Shown piece by piece: positions 27,591 through 37,340 of a stretch of DNA of 64,000 bases. The stretch is taken from NCBI RefSeq assembly GCF_030142075.1, contig NZ_CP126241.1, forward strand, positions 744,001-808,000, in the 5' to 3' direction. Position numbers and translations under genes: made by a program. This stretch comes from Arthrobacter sp. zg-Y20 (GTDB taxonomy: Bacteria; Actinomycetota; Actinomycetes; Actinomycetales; Micrococcaceae). The notes below the pieces were generated by a model that worked only from the letters and a program-made list of their open reading frames with translations, was not told the origin of the DNA and searched no databases. The first letter of the stretch is position 1. Each line of letters begins with the position of its first letter.

Positions 27591-28844
27591 TTACACCGCT
27601 CCTTCGCGTACATCGATTTTGCCGGTGACTGCTGCGGAAATCAGGGCGGAGCGGCGCTCTTGTAGGAGACCTATAAGCCGCCGGCACCGATCTTGCACTC
27701 CACTTAGCGCGGATAGGCGTTGTTGTACCGTCTTTACTATTTCTCTCTGTTCCGATTCTGGTGGGAAGGGCATGACCATTCTGCCCAGCTTGTCGGACGG
27801 TAAATGCATGAGAGTAGCACCGGAGCACTGCATAGCCACGTAGCCAGAAGCCCGCGCTATGACCATGTAAAGGTGGAAGTATTCAGAGCACGCGTCTCTC
27901 TGGGGGCGGACTCGATTTAGAGATTTTTCGAAGCCATAGTCGGAGACGGTTGCGTCAACTACCACTGACTGTCCGATCGAGCCGCCTTCAACCACTAGAA
28001 CGTCGCCAGGACGTAGGGACAAGTTGCTCACCTCCGCGGGAGAGAACCACATTTTGTTTGTATCGTCCGCGACCATCCCGTCCGGCTGCACACTTGCGGC
28101 TTTCAGATAGGGGCGAAGAACGTCCAAGGCGGTTTCTTGCTCGCGCTGACGCATCTTACCGAGTACGATTTCGTAGAATCTTCGAACAGGACCGATCTTC
28201 CAGTGAGTTGGGATAGCACCAAGCCACGGAACGCCAGAACTCTTGGTGGAGGCGGATGGGTCGAGTCCCTTGGTGACGGCTTGGGTGATGACGGCCTGGC
28301 GCTTTTCGGCCAGCAACTCGATGAGCCGCTCCTGTTTGTCGATCAGGTCATCGATCTGCAAGATTTCGCGGTCAAGGAATTCGGCAATGGCGAGCTGCTC
28401 TTGAAACTCGAGTCTTGGCACGCCGTACTGCCCTAAAGATCCCACATCTATCCGGGAAAATCCCGAGACATCCGGATCCGATGCGCCAAGCCCTCCCATC
28501 GTGGATTTCATGAAGTTGGACAACTCTTCGGAGCGCAGCATAAATTCTAGGAATTTGGGATGCGAATTCCGGGTTGGGCGAAGTACAAGGTAATCGGGAC
28601 TAACGATTCCTCGTTCCGTGCTGATTCCGAGAGATCCCCTGTAGGCATTGAAGCGGTTGAGTACTAAATCGCCAATGTCGCAGATCTTGTACTTGTCAAA
28701 GCTGTCCGCGCGCGGAGGTTTGTCACTTATGAGCTCACGCCGCACAACACCTAGTGTCTGCGACACTGACAGCAGCGGTGGCATGGACCTGTCACCGAGT
28801 CGGTCATCAATTTCGCGCCATAAGTGACGTAGCTGGGTATTCAC
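27591..28844 (-). CDS. hsdS: Type I restriction-modification specificity subunit S
   Basis: 417 residues. The two-target-recognition-domain plan is visible. The first domain spans ~1-165, the central conserved helix carries EFLDREILQIDDLIDKQERL and LLAEKRQAVITQAVTKG, and the second domain starts GVPWLGAIPTHWKIGPV. The C-terminal helix is RRSALISAAVTGKIDVRE. HsdS sets the recognition sequence by pairing two half-sites. ATG overlaps the hsdM stop (ATGA). Base composition is lower in GC than hsdM or hsdR, as is usual for exchanged recognition domains. Recognition sequence cannot be predicted from this. Confidence 0.92.
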   Translation of the reverse strand: MNTQLRHLWREIDDRLGDRSMPPLLSVSQTLGVVRRELISDKPPRADSFDKYKICDIGDLVLNRFNAYRGSLGISTERGIVSPDYLVLRPTRNSHPKFLEFMLRSEELSNFMKSTMGGLGASDPDVSGFSRIDVGSLGQYGVPRLEFQEQLAIAEFLDREILQIDDLIDKQERLIELLAEKRQAVITQAVTKGLDPSASTKSSGVPWLGAIPTHWKIGPVRRFYEIVLGKMRQREQETALDVLRPYLKAASVQPDGMVADDTNKMWFSPAEVSNLSLRPGDVLVVEGGSIGQSVVVDATVSDYGFEKSLNRVRPQRDACSEYFHLYMVIARASGYVAMQCSGATLMHLPSDKLGRMVMPFPPESEQREIVKTVQQRLSALSGVQDRCRRLIGLLQERRSALISAAVTGKIDVREGAV

Positions 28845-30820
28845 CGTTCCACCTTGGCCAACAGCGTCGTGATCTCCGCGATGAGTTGGTTCAGATCGAC
28901 GTCGATTTCCTCCAGTGAGCGCGGTGCGATGTACTTGTAAAAGTGTCGGGTGAAAGGGATCTCATAACCGACTTTAGTTTTGGACTCATCGATCCAAGCA
29001 TCTGGAACATGCGGAAGGACTTCGCGCTCGAAGTAGGTCTGGATGTCCTCATTCAATGGCACGTTCTCAGTGTCCCGCAGATTAGGATCCGGCTCGGGGT
29101 TGCCCATGGGGCCCGTGCAGATGTCCGCGGCTTCATCACGTTCCGAGAGTCCAGCCAGTACGGCTTTGAAGACCGGTGCTGGCAGCTTGAATCCTGCGCT
29201 GTTCAGTAGCGGTTTCAGGACCTTCAGGAATGCCTCGCGGTTCTTGTACACGTGGCGGTGTTCCTCGACAGCGGACCGGAGAACCTTCTCCAGGATGTCC
29301 CGGTCCTGGGCAGCCAGCTTCAGGACAGATTTCTGCGCCGAGACCGCGTTGACGCGCTCGGTCTCAAACGCGAAGTTCAGCCGTAGCGGGCGTTCTACGG
29401 TAATAGTGGAATAGCCAAAGTCGCGGTTGTCGAAGATTTTGGAGGTTTCGCCGTCGTCCTCGAACGCTCCGTAGAGCTGGACAATTCGGTTGATATCCTC
29501 CGGGCTAAGTTCTTTGCGCTTTGATCCGAGGCTCTTGCGCATCTTGCGGTAGAACTCCACACCGTTGATGAGTTGGATTTTGCCCGCACGGCCGGGAGCT
29601 TTCTGCTTCTTGGCGTTGGACAGGATCCAGACGTAGGTGGCGATGCCGGTGTTGTAGAACATGTCCGTCGGCAGGGCGATGATCGCTGAGACGAGGTCGT
29701 TCTCGATCAGATAGCGGCGGATCTCAGATTCGCCGGAGCTAGCGCCGCCGGTGAACAGCGGGGAACCGTTGAGGACTATGCCGATGCGGGAGCCACCCTC
29801 GTGCACCGGGCGCATCTTCTTTACCAGGTGCAGCAGGAAAAGCAGCGATCCGTCGCTGACACGGGGAAGGCCCGGGCCGAACCGGCCGTCGAACCCGTTC
29901 AGCTCATGTTCGCGTTGGATCTGCGGCTGGATCTTTTTCCACTCCACCCCAAACGGGGGATTGGAAAGCATAAAGTCGAACTGCTCGCCGATATTCTGGT
30001 CATTCGCCAGGGTGTCGCCGACGGAGATCTTGGTGATGTCTTGGCCCTTGATCAGCAGGTCGGCCTTGCAGATGGCGTAGGACTCGTCGTTGATTTCCTG
30101 GCCATAGGCCACCAGTGACGCGCTCGGATTGTGCTCGTGCAGGTGTTCCTGGGCGACGGTGAGCATGCCGCCGGTGCCTGCGGTGGGGTCGTAGATGCTG
30201 CGGACCACGCCGGGTTTGGTGAGAACTTCGTCGTCGTAATTCAACAGCAGCTTCACCATAAGCTGGATGACTTCGCGCGGAGTGAAGTGCTCGCCGGCGG
30301 TTTCGTTGGATGCTTCTGCGAACCGGCGGATGAGCTCCTCGAACATCAGACCCATCTCAATGTTGCTGACGGTGTCCGGATGCAGGTCAATCGTGTCGAA
30401 GGCTTTGGTGACGTGGTAGAGCAGGTCCGATGCATCCAGCTTCTCGAGCGTTTTGTAAAACTCGAACCGTTCGAAGATATCCCTAGTGTTCTCCGAGAAT
30501 CCCTGGATGTAGTTCTCGATGTTTGCCTTGATGTTGCTGGGGTCATTCAACAGGCGGTCAAAATTGAAGGGCGACGTGTTAAAGAAGCTGTACCCCGCGG
30601 CCTTCTGCAGGAAGGTGTCCAGCGGAATGTTCAGGTCCTTCTTGGCCTCCTGTTCCGCAAGGACCGCTTCCTTGGTCTCCTCCAGGACGCAGTCAAGGCG
30701 GCGCAGGATGGTGAAGGGCAGGATCACGGACCCGTACTGTGCGGGTTTGTAGGTGCCTCGCAGGATATTTGCGATGCTCCACACGAGGTTGGCATTGTTG
30801 TTGCCGGCCACTGCTACCAC
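28841..30820 (-). CDS. hsdM: Type I restriction-modification methyltransferase subunit M (probable frameshift at start)
   Basis: 659 residues in the open frame from a GTG at 30820. DPTAGTGGML (~211) is the SAM-binding motif I and NPPFGVEW (~287) the N6-adenine methyltransferase catalytic motif IV. It overlaps hsdS by four bases. The real start is probably the ATG at 30860: AGAGGGGGA is a strong ribosome site before it, and removing one C from the C8 tract joins MSTSTPPIPSAQK directly to the open frame. As sequenced, that ATG is out of frame by one base. Either a sequencing error or a phase-variable OFF state. Confidence 0.93.
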   Translation of the reverse strand: MVAVAGNNNANLVWSIANILRGTYKPAQYGSVILPFTILRRLDCVLEETKEAVLAEQEAKKDLNIPLDTFLQKAAGYSFFNTSPFNFDRLLNDPSNIKANIENYIQGFSENTRDIFERFEFYKTLEKLDASDLLYHVTKAFDTIDLHPDTVSNIEMGLMFEELIRRFAEASNETAGEHFTPREVIQLMVKLLLNYDDEVLTKPGVVRSIYDPTAGTGGMLTVAQEHLHEHNPSASLVAYGQEINDESYAICKADLLIKGQDITKISVGDTLANDQNIGEQFDFMLSNPPFGVEWKKIQPQIQREHELNGFDGRFGPGLPRVSDGSLLFLLHLVKKMRPVHEGGSRIGIVLNGSPLFTGGASSGESEIRRYLIENDLVSAIIALPTDMFYNTGIATYVWILSNAKKQKAPGRAGKIQLINGVEFYRKMRKSLGSKRKELSPEDINRIVQLYGAFEDDGETSKIFDNRDFGYSTITVERPLRLNFAFETERVNAVSAQKSVLKLAAQDRDILEKVLRSAVEEHRHVYKNREAFLKVLKPLLNSAGFKLPAPVFKAVLAGLSERDEAADICTGPMGNPEPDPNLRDTENVPLNEDIQTYFEREVLPHVPDAWIDESKTKVGYEIPFTRHFYKYIAPRSLEEIDVDLNQLIAEITTLLAKVER

Positions 30821-30839
30821 TTTCTGTGCTGACGGAATC

Positions 30840-30847
30840 GGGGGGGG
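30840..30847. repeat. Homopolymer G8/C8 tract in the hsdM start region
   Basis: Eight consecutive G on the + strand (C on the coding strand). It lies between the SD-supported ATG at 30860 and the hsdM open frame. Seven or ten C would place the ATG in frame; eight or nine do not. Confidence 0.9.
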
Positions 30848-30912
30848 TGGACGTGCTCATGGCGGTCCCCCTCTGTCGTGCAGCGTTCTTTTCATGCACG
30901 TACTCGTACTGA

Positions 30913-30940
30913 ATTCTACGTGGCATCCCGGCGGGCATAA
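30913..30940 (-). promoter_or_regulatory. Possible hsdM-operon promoter
   Basis: On the minus strand TTATGC (30935-30940) and TAGAAT (30913-30918) are 16 bp apart, about 50 bp upstream of the ATG at 30860. The -10 is a good match to TATAAT-like boxes; the -35 is poor. Confidence 0.4.
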
Positions 30941-30962
30941 CGCGGGTTCAGAGAGGAGCCTT

Positions 30963-30996
30963 CCCGGGACACTAGGGAGCACACCGTTGTCCCGGG
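30963..30996 (-). terminator. Hairpin between the STAND gene and hsdM
   Basis: CCCGGGACA (30963-30971) pairs with TGTCCCGGG (30988-30996) over a 16-nt loop, about 60 bp after the stop codon of the upstream minus-strand gene. Possible terminator of that gene; no clear T-run. Confidence 0.4.
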
Positions 30997-31053
30997 CAAA
31001 CCACAATTATTCTTGGCACTTTGGAACGAGTCCCCGCATGGTCAATGCGTTCG

Positions 31054-34000
31054 CTACCGGCTGTAAGGGGCAAGACCTTCATTTCCGGCGACTACCATAG
31101 CGTCGACCAGCGCCTGCCAATCCTCAAGTTTGCTGAATTCATCGGCGGTGTTTCGAATTTCCTTTAGCCATTCATTCGAGTACCAGGTCTGTTTTACGAT
31201 GATTAGGCCGTCTCGGGTGCAGAGCTCTGTGATCCAAGCGAGACCGTGGGTTACCTGTTCGGATAACGGGAGCTTGCGAAGGATTCGAATGAGTGCATCA
31301 ACACACTTAGTTCTGCCGTGACCAAGCAAAACCCACTGATCGATGAAACCGAGAAGGTCTTCGCCCTTAACCCAATCGATGGGTGGCCCATTGAGTTCCC
31401 TATAGAGGCCTTGAACCCAAGAAAGTGGTTCGGGCAGAAGTGCTGCGGCTGCCCAGTCACCCCAGTGGCTATCCCGGTAGGGGTTGGGGTCCCGACGGGT
31501 ATACGTGAGGGCCTGGTCAAGGACCGAGGGCCAGAGATCGCGCGCCGCTTGTGCGCGCCTATCGTTCTCCGCGCCGGCAGCCGTGAGGCCGTGGAGAAGT
31601 CCGGACAACAGGCCAGCGTGCGCGCTGAGGGCATCGAGGTGCTCGATGATGGGTTGAGGGTCTTGGGAAATCGCATAGTTGTCGAGAAGTGCGCGGGCAC
31701 CGACCAGGGCGTGGGTCCCGCGGTGGTCGGCGCGCCGTCCACGGTCCTCATCGCTCAGCATAGTCCGGCGTTGGATGTCGAGGAACTGAGCGAGAAGCCG
31801 ATTGGCTTCGGCGGTGTGGCAGTGACGGTTGGCGGCGGCATTCCCAAAGCCTCGAATGGCAGCATCGAGCATTCTGAGATCGATGGAGGTGCCATCGAGC
31901 TCTTGAAGCCGGGCTGAGATATCACCGTCGATGTAGGCATTCCGCGGGCGTTGTGAGGGCTTCTCCCATTCACCGAGCTCAGCCCCTCGCGCTGTTTCGA
32001 GGAGCCAGCCGAGCGCAGTCTCGTGAATGCAAGGCTCCCCATGGCACGGCGTGGCCCAGACGACGTCACACCCGCGGGATAGATAGAGTCTGGTTTCGAG
32101 TGGTGCGTTGCAAGCAATGGCCATCCCGGCAGCGAAAAGATCTTCTGTGCTTGCTCCGATGGGAGAGAGGAGGCCGGCCAGAGCGGGCGTTAGGAATGCC
32201 GGGAGAGCGTTGGCCACCGCGCGGTCGGCGCCAAGATCGAAGTACTGATCTTCTCTTCGCTGGTCGTCCGAGGCTTTGAAGGATAGGGCCACATCGAACA
32301 CAAGTTGGGCTACGAACCTGGATTCGTTACCGAGGGCTGCAGCTTCGCCGGCGACAGCCCGTTGAACGGCGACCCGAACGACGTGCGCGGCGGCGTTAAC
32401 CGGCTGCGACGGCATCATGTCGGTGTCCGCTTCGAGGAGCTCGCGCGCAGTTGTGAGGTCTTTGGCTATCTCTGCTGATGTGGGTGGCACATAGTCGGCG
32501 TCGTGCTTTGCAGAACCCCAGTAGCGGTTCTGCAGTCGCAGGCTGGTGTTCACCTGTTCCTCGTAGATGGCGTGCTGAGCCTGCGCCGCCTGAAGATCCT
32601 CCGGCAGGTTGACCTGAAGATAAAGGCGGTCGCCCTGCTGAGTGACCTCGTACCGGTCTGCGTCGAGACTCGCGGCCCAGTTTTTTGTAAGCTCCTCCGG
32701 TATGCCAAGACCGGATCCGTTGGCGACGAGGAGATCACCGACAGCTTTGAGCGCCTGAGTACGTTCCCCATTTCCGCTCGTCATGAGGGTCACGGAAACT
32801 TCGCGAGGAGACCATTGGCGTCGTTCTTGGTGTTTCAGATCGTCGGTATGAGGGGCGAGGCCGTTGGACTCACCAGCTAAGCGTGCAAATTCGAGTTGCC
32901 ACACGATCGGTTCAGCTAGGAACCGGTCGAGCTCGTCCTTGACCTTGTCGAGGTGTCTGGTTAGAAGACCGAACAACATCCCGGGCACGGCGAGATTCTC
33001 GCAGCCCTCAAGGAGGGTCTCGAGGACTTGTTCCGGAGACTCCCCGGCGTCGAGCCAGCTCTCGGCGACACGTTCCATGGCGAGGAGAGCGCTCATCCCG
33101 GAATACGGCCCTACCGAGGTCCCGCGATACCAGCTCCACACATGGTCGTCGCCTACGTAGAGCCGTCGGGCACCGTCCAGATTGAGTTCCACCCCGGATT
33201 CACGCTCATCTTGGGAACCAGGCTTGTAGTCGACAGCTACCTCGAATGGAGCTATGTCCAAGCCAGCGAGGGTACAGACACGGAATTGGGCGCCGTGGTT
33301 GAGGATCTTGTTTAGGACACGGGCTGAAGTCTTGGACGAGGCCGTATTAAAAAGTGCCCAGAAACCGCCGTAGTAGTACTCGTAGAACGGTGAGGGGAAG
33401 CCTTTCCACCGGCCGTGGTGGTCCCGGACCCCATCTCCGTAATGCCAGCCGGTGTCTTCCTCGTCGATGTAGTAGGCCTCCATCAGTTGGGCTAGTAGCT
33501 CCGGGTCATGCAGGGCGATGGCCCGCGCGCTCAGGGGAGAGTCTGCGGCGGGCGCAAGGGAGGCAGGGGCGTCCTCGGCGATCGCAAGGAGGTATCGCTC
33601 GATACTGTCGTCGATGTCTGGCCCGAGAAGTGCTAAGCACTCGATGTACTCCTCCCTGGTGACCTCGTGCGGGAGCTCCTTCCTAAGTACATGGCTGGGC
33701 CTAAAACCCAGCCCCGCTAACGGGTCATCTTCATCATCGTTCTGAGCCTGCACTGGTGGCGGGAATGATCTCCAGTAAGCGACTAGGCGGTCCCGCAGGT
33801 CAATACGAAGCTGGTTGCCAGCGGGCACGTGAAGCATTACGAGAGCCTGCAGCCAGCTGGCGAGGAGCTCGAACGATGGTGTCGACAGCAGCCAGGGTTC
33901 GGGGTCGTCGAGAAGAATTCTGACGATTGGTGCGGCCACGAGGGGATCCACGAGGCCGTTGACTCGGTGGCGTTGTTCGACAACACGAACGACGGTGTCG

Positions 34001-36144
34001 AGATTGATAGGGGAGGATTGGTTGCCAAGTTCGGCCTTCAGGCACTCGTATGCGTTCGGGTTGTCGAGGAGAGCTTCAATTGGAAGATCCGACCAGCGTG
34101 GTCCGAACTGGCTTGCGATAGCGCTGAACTCCTGGACCATGCGGGCAAACACCTGGGGCGCACGGGCTCCAGGCGCGCGGAGTTGTCCCTTACAAGCGAG
34201 AGTCGCGGCTGAGAGGGCCCATCGTGGACCTCCCGCGATCCGAAGCGTGTCGGTCACTCGCTGTGCGCGAACCAGGAGTACAGCGGTGGCGTACCGACGT
34301 ATTTCGTCGTGGGCGAACTCGGGACGACTCAAGTACGGGCTGGCTGGGGTCAACAGGTGGTCGCGGCGCAATGCGTCAACTGCGGCGGGAACGAGGATCA
34401 CCGTGGGATGCCGGTCCGAGGGAAGGTTGAGCGTTGCGGCAGCAACGGCTAGGAGGGTCTGCTCGCGTGCTTCGGCGGAGCCTGCTGCTGGGTCATCTTC
34501 CCTGCGGACGATTTTGCTCCAGATGAGGCTAAGACAATCCCAATCGCTCAAGGGACCTTTGAGCCTGATTCCGGTGCGGGCCAAGAGGTCGAGGACGACC
34601 AGGCGTCGTAGCAGCGATACTTCGGGCAGGGAACGCAGGACGTTGCGCAGCAACGGGAAGTGTTCTGCGACTGTTGCGATGTCGGTGTTGCCGAGCGGCT
34701 CCATGATGAAGGAGTTGGCGTTCTTACTGAATCCGAAAGTTACCTGTTCGTTGACGAACTCTCGCGCGGTATCTGCGGCAACCGCGATGACACCGACGCC
34801 TGCCTGTGCGGCTGCGAGGACGAGGTCGCTGAGGAGGCTGGCGGAGCGTTCGAGAGCGGCGTCCGCAGCGTCAATCACAAGCACCCGGGTCGGGGCGGAA
34901 AGCTCAGCGAGAACTTCGGTTAAAGATACGCCGACAGCAGCGCTGAACTCCATGCTCGTTTGGGGGAGAGCGCGGAAGTTCACGACGATTGCCTCGAAAC
35001 CCGCGGGGTCTTCGGCTTCGAGCTGTGCAATGCAGGAGAGGGTTAGTGCGCTCTTTCCGGTGCCGGACTCGCCTGACACAACGAGCGCCGCGGTATCGGT
35101 TCCAGTCTTTCGGATCGCAGCGATGAGACTGTCGCGGCGGTCGGCGAACGCAATTTCGAGTGAGCCGGAAGTCGTGGACTCACTTCCGAGGGTGGCTCGG
35201 ACACTGGCAGCTGCTAGTCTGCGGTGCTCTGAGAGCGCCCTGAAAGCTCGGTTGTTGCGCGTTGCGCTGGTCTTTAGGAGTGCGTGAAGGTCTCGCCGGA
35301 GAAGGTTCAGATCAACGACGGCCCCTGTGGCGTCGTATCGGGTCGCTTCGGCTTCCAGCCGATTTCTGATGGTTATGCCGTCGGATGTGTCTGCTGCAAC
35401 GAGGTCGAGCGCGGTTGCAGCTGCCGTGCGGTCACGTTCGTCGGGGCTTTGCACTCGGAAACTCAGAATACGGAGACGAGACAGAAGTCTGAACGCTAAT
35501 CGGAGAACCTCCGCCTCTGTGCTCGTCTCCTCTGTGACAAGTGTGACCATTTGAAGGAAGTGGTCGAAGCGTTCGCGGACCTTTTTCGACCATCTCTTGT
35601 TCACGTCCAGGGATGCTTGGAATGAGGTCGCGTCAGCGGTGCTGCGAGCGATGTCACATACAGTGGCGAGACTCTCCCACTGATTGGACCAGCCAGCGAC
35701 TGCCACAGCGACCTGGTGTGTGTAAGTATCGAATTTCGCTATCTCGGCTAGGAGTGAACCCACCAGTTTTACTGTCTGTTCGTCACTCTGAACGAAGTTC
35801 GGGGTGGCTCGGCATGCTACCGCAACGGTGACTTCGGTCGTTCCATCAGAGCACTCGAGAAGTAGGTCATCGACCGGATGAGCCGGCCCCGTTTGGAATG
35901 AGAGACGCCGGAGGGGTAACTCTGATGCTTCCGTTCTGCGTTCTCCTGCCAGGAGACTAGCCATGTATATGGCCGCGATGCGGTGCGCAAGGGACACCCC
36001 GCCGCCTCCGGTCGCGTAGGTGCTTGATCCGGATGCGGATTCGGCCCGAAGCGGGGCTGTGGCAACGGTACCTTCGTCAAGGCGTTCATCGGGTTTGCTC
36101 GGCGGAGGTGCGCTCTGGGGGTTGGTCGAATCCTCCGTCGTCAC
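31054..36144 (-). CDS. Large STAND-type NTPase (~1,700 residues) with possible degenerate nuclease-like N-terminus; candidate defence protein
   Basis: About 1,696 residues. Start GTG at 36144 is favoured because AGAGGAA precedes it; an ATG seven codons earlier has no ribosome site. After a disordered Pro/Ser-rich ~45 residues comes GGGGVSLAHRIAAIYMASLL, then PVDDLLLECSDGTTEVTVAV. This layout resembles the Cap4/Mrr-like nuclease domains of antiviral STAND (Avs-like) proteins, but the usual QxK is replaced by ACRATPNF, so it may be inactive as a nuclease. A P-loop (GESGTGKSAL, ~358-367) and Walker B (VLVIDAADA) mark the NTPase; the remaining ~1,200 residues are helical, with no named repeat family visible. 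Encoded upstream of the hsd operon on the same strand. Confidence 0.8.
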   Translation of the reverse strand: MTTEDSTNPQSAPPPSKPDERLDEGTVATAPLRAESASGSSTYATGGGGVSLAHRIAAIYMASLLAGERRTEASELPLRRLSFQTGPAHPVDDLLLECSDGTTEVTVAVACRATPNFVQSDEQTVKLVGSLLAEIAKFDTYTHQVAVAVAGWSNQWESLATVCDIARSTADATSFQASLDVNKRWSKKVRERFDHFLQMVTLVTEETSTEAEVLRLAFRLLSRLRILSFRVQSPDERDRTAAATALDLVAADTSDGITIRNRLEAEATRYDATGAVVDLNLLRRDLHALLKTSATRNNRAFRALSEHRRLAAASVRATLGSESTTSGSLEIAFADRRDSLIAAIRKTGTDTAALVVSGESGTGKSALTLSCIAQLEAEDPAGFEAIVVNFRALPQTSMEFSAAVGVSLTEVLAELSAPTRVLVIDAADAALERSASLLSDLVLAAAQAGVGVIAVAADTAREFVNEQVTFGFSKNANSFIMEPLGNTDIATVAEHFPLLRNVLRSLPEVSLLRRLVVLDLLARTGIRLKGPLSDWDCLSLIWSKIVRREDDPAAGSAEAREQTLLAVAAATLNLPSDRHPTVILVPAAVDALRRDHLLTPASPYLSRPEFAHDEIRRYATAVLLVRAQRVTDTLRIAGGPRWALSAATLACKGQLRAPGARAPQVFARMVQEFSAIASQFGPRWSDLPIEALLDNPNAYECLKAELGNQSSPINLDTVVRVVEQRHRVNGLVDPLVAAPIVRILLDDPEPWLLSTPSFELLASWLQALVMLHVPAGNQLRIDLRDRLVAYWRSFPPPVQAQNDDEDDPLAGLGFRPSHVLRKELPHEVTREEYIECLALLGPDIDDSIERYLLAIAEDAPASLAPAADSPLSARAIALHDPELLAQLMEAYYIDEEDTGWHYGDGVRDHHGRWKGFPSPFYEYYYGGFWALFNTASSKTSARVLNKILNHGAQFRVCTLAGLDIAPFEVAVDYKPGSQDERESGVELNLDGARRLYVGDDHVWSWYRGTSVGPYSGMSALLAMERVAESWLDAGESPEQVLETLLEGCENLAVPGMLFGLLTRHLDKVKDELDRFLAEPIVWQLEFARLAGESNGLAPHTDDLKHQERRQWSPREVSVTLMTSGNGERTQALKAVGDLLVANGSGLGIPEELTKNWAASLDADRYEVTQQGDRLYLQVNLPEDLQAAQAQHAIYEEQVNTSLRLQNRYWGSAKHDADYVPPTSAEIAKDLTTARELLEADTDMMPSQPVNAAAHVVRVAVQRAVAGEAAALGNESRFVAQLVFDVALSFKASDDQRREDQYFDLGADRAVANALPAFLTPALAGLLSPIGASTEDLFAAGMAIACNAPLETRLYLSRGCDVVWATPCHGEPCIHETALGWLLETARGAELGEWEKPSQRPRNAYIDGDISARLQELDGTSIDLRMLDAAIRGFGNAAANRHCHTAEANRLLAQFLDIQRRTMLSDEDRGRRADHRGTHALVGARALLDNYAISQDPQPIIEHLDALSAHAGLLSGLLHGLTAAGAENDRRAQAARDLWPSVLDQALTYTRRDPNPYRDSHWGDWAAAALLPEPLSWVQGLYRELNGPPIDWVKGEDLLGFIDQWVLLGHGRTKCVDALIRILRKLPLSEQVTHGLAWITELCTRDGLIIVKQTWYSNEWLKEIRNTADEFSKLEDWQALVDAMVVAGNEGLAPYSR

Positions 36145-36300
36145 CGCTGTTCCTCTCAGATCCATATGCGTCTTGTCTATTGTGCCGTGGAACTAGTCCG
36201 TCGGTGATTATTCTCGGCCGCGGGTTTCGCCAGCTACTACTGATGCTTACGCTCCACACCATCTGGACGCTGGGCGACGAAGCCGGGTAAACCGGAGGGC

Positions 36301-37242
36301 ATGGGACAGATCCTCATCCGACAGCCGGTTGGCATGTGCGTGGACGTCATGGTGGAGACTGATGGAAAGGTGCCGCTCGTAGAGTGCAAGCTGGCTTCCA
36401 ATCCGCAGATCCGACGCGAGATCGTCGGACAGATGTTCGACTACTCCTCACGACGGTGGAAGATAGGCATCGAGGACCTTGACGCTCGGTGGCAAGACCG
36501 GGCCCGTCAATCCCCGTTCCCTGCCGACGACGGCGTCCGGCTGCGTGACGCCGTTACCAAGAGTCTCATGCAGGGGCTTTGGATTGTGTTGGTCGGTCGA
36601 GGCGATCAACGAGCAGCCGCTGAAGCGGATGACCGAATACCTCCGCCATGTCGGGACGGGACGCGTCGATGATTGCCGTCGAATACGCCCGGCTTAGGAA
36701 GGGCTCGATTGAGATGCTGATGGCACAGACCTAAGGTGAGGAACTGGCGGAAGCGAAAGCATCGTCGGCCACCCGCGATCGAACAGCGTGGGACGCAGAG
36801 CCTTATCGGGAGTGGCTGGATGGGTACGAACAGGTGTCGGTCCCAAACTTCGTTGCGTTTATCGACGAGGCCGCAGCACTGGGGTGGATTTCGAAGGCTC
36901 CAAAGCAGTCACTCGTCGGGCGGGTTGAAGATCCACGATGCGCAGGGCGGACGGCTCGGCACCGTGACTCTCCAGGGCGCCTCGGTGGAGTTCAATCTCA
37001 TTCCCATGTCCCGGCTGCCCGACGGCGAGTGGCCAGCGGATGCCGCAGTTGAGCTTCTGAGTGAGCGGGAAAAACACGTCGGGGTGCTGACTGGCGTCCA
37101 CCGCAATCTGCGCGCCAGCAGGTTCGCCACCCGGCGGCCCAACATGTCGCTGGCATCGCTGGACGAGGAATCCGTGCGCCGCGGGCTGTCTGCGCTGACG
37201 ATCCTGCGGGAAAGTTCGGAAAGCACCCCGCCAGTGTGTTGA
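36301..37242 (+). pseudogene. Decayed PD-(D/E)XK nuclease-like gene
   Basis: Pieces in several frames read as one protein. 36301 onwards: VDVMVETDGKVPLVECKLASNPQIRREIVGQMFDYSSR, which has an E-x-K nuclease-like core (ECK). Then AINEQPLKRMTEYLRHVGTG in a second frame, and MIAVEYARLRKGSIEMLMAQ ending in a stop. Then EQVSVPNFVAFIDEAAALGW, and from ~36910 a fourth piece, DAQGGRLGTVTLQGASVEFN to the end. At least three frameshifts plus one stop. This relic of an actinobacterial nuclease-domain protein lies just before arcA, marking the right edge of the island. Confidence 0.7.
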
Positions 37243-37340
37243 CTGACAAAGCCGCAAAGCCGGAGGTCAACAGCAACGATTCGGTCCCCGCCCCTCCGTC
37301 TGGAAGGATGCTCCTAAGCCTGCTGATAAAGGAGTCACCC

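Noticed and set aside
33959-35287. 442-codon + strand frame opposite the large STAND gene
   Set aside because: Ser/Arg-rich antisense shadow; the minus strand has P-loop and Walker B.
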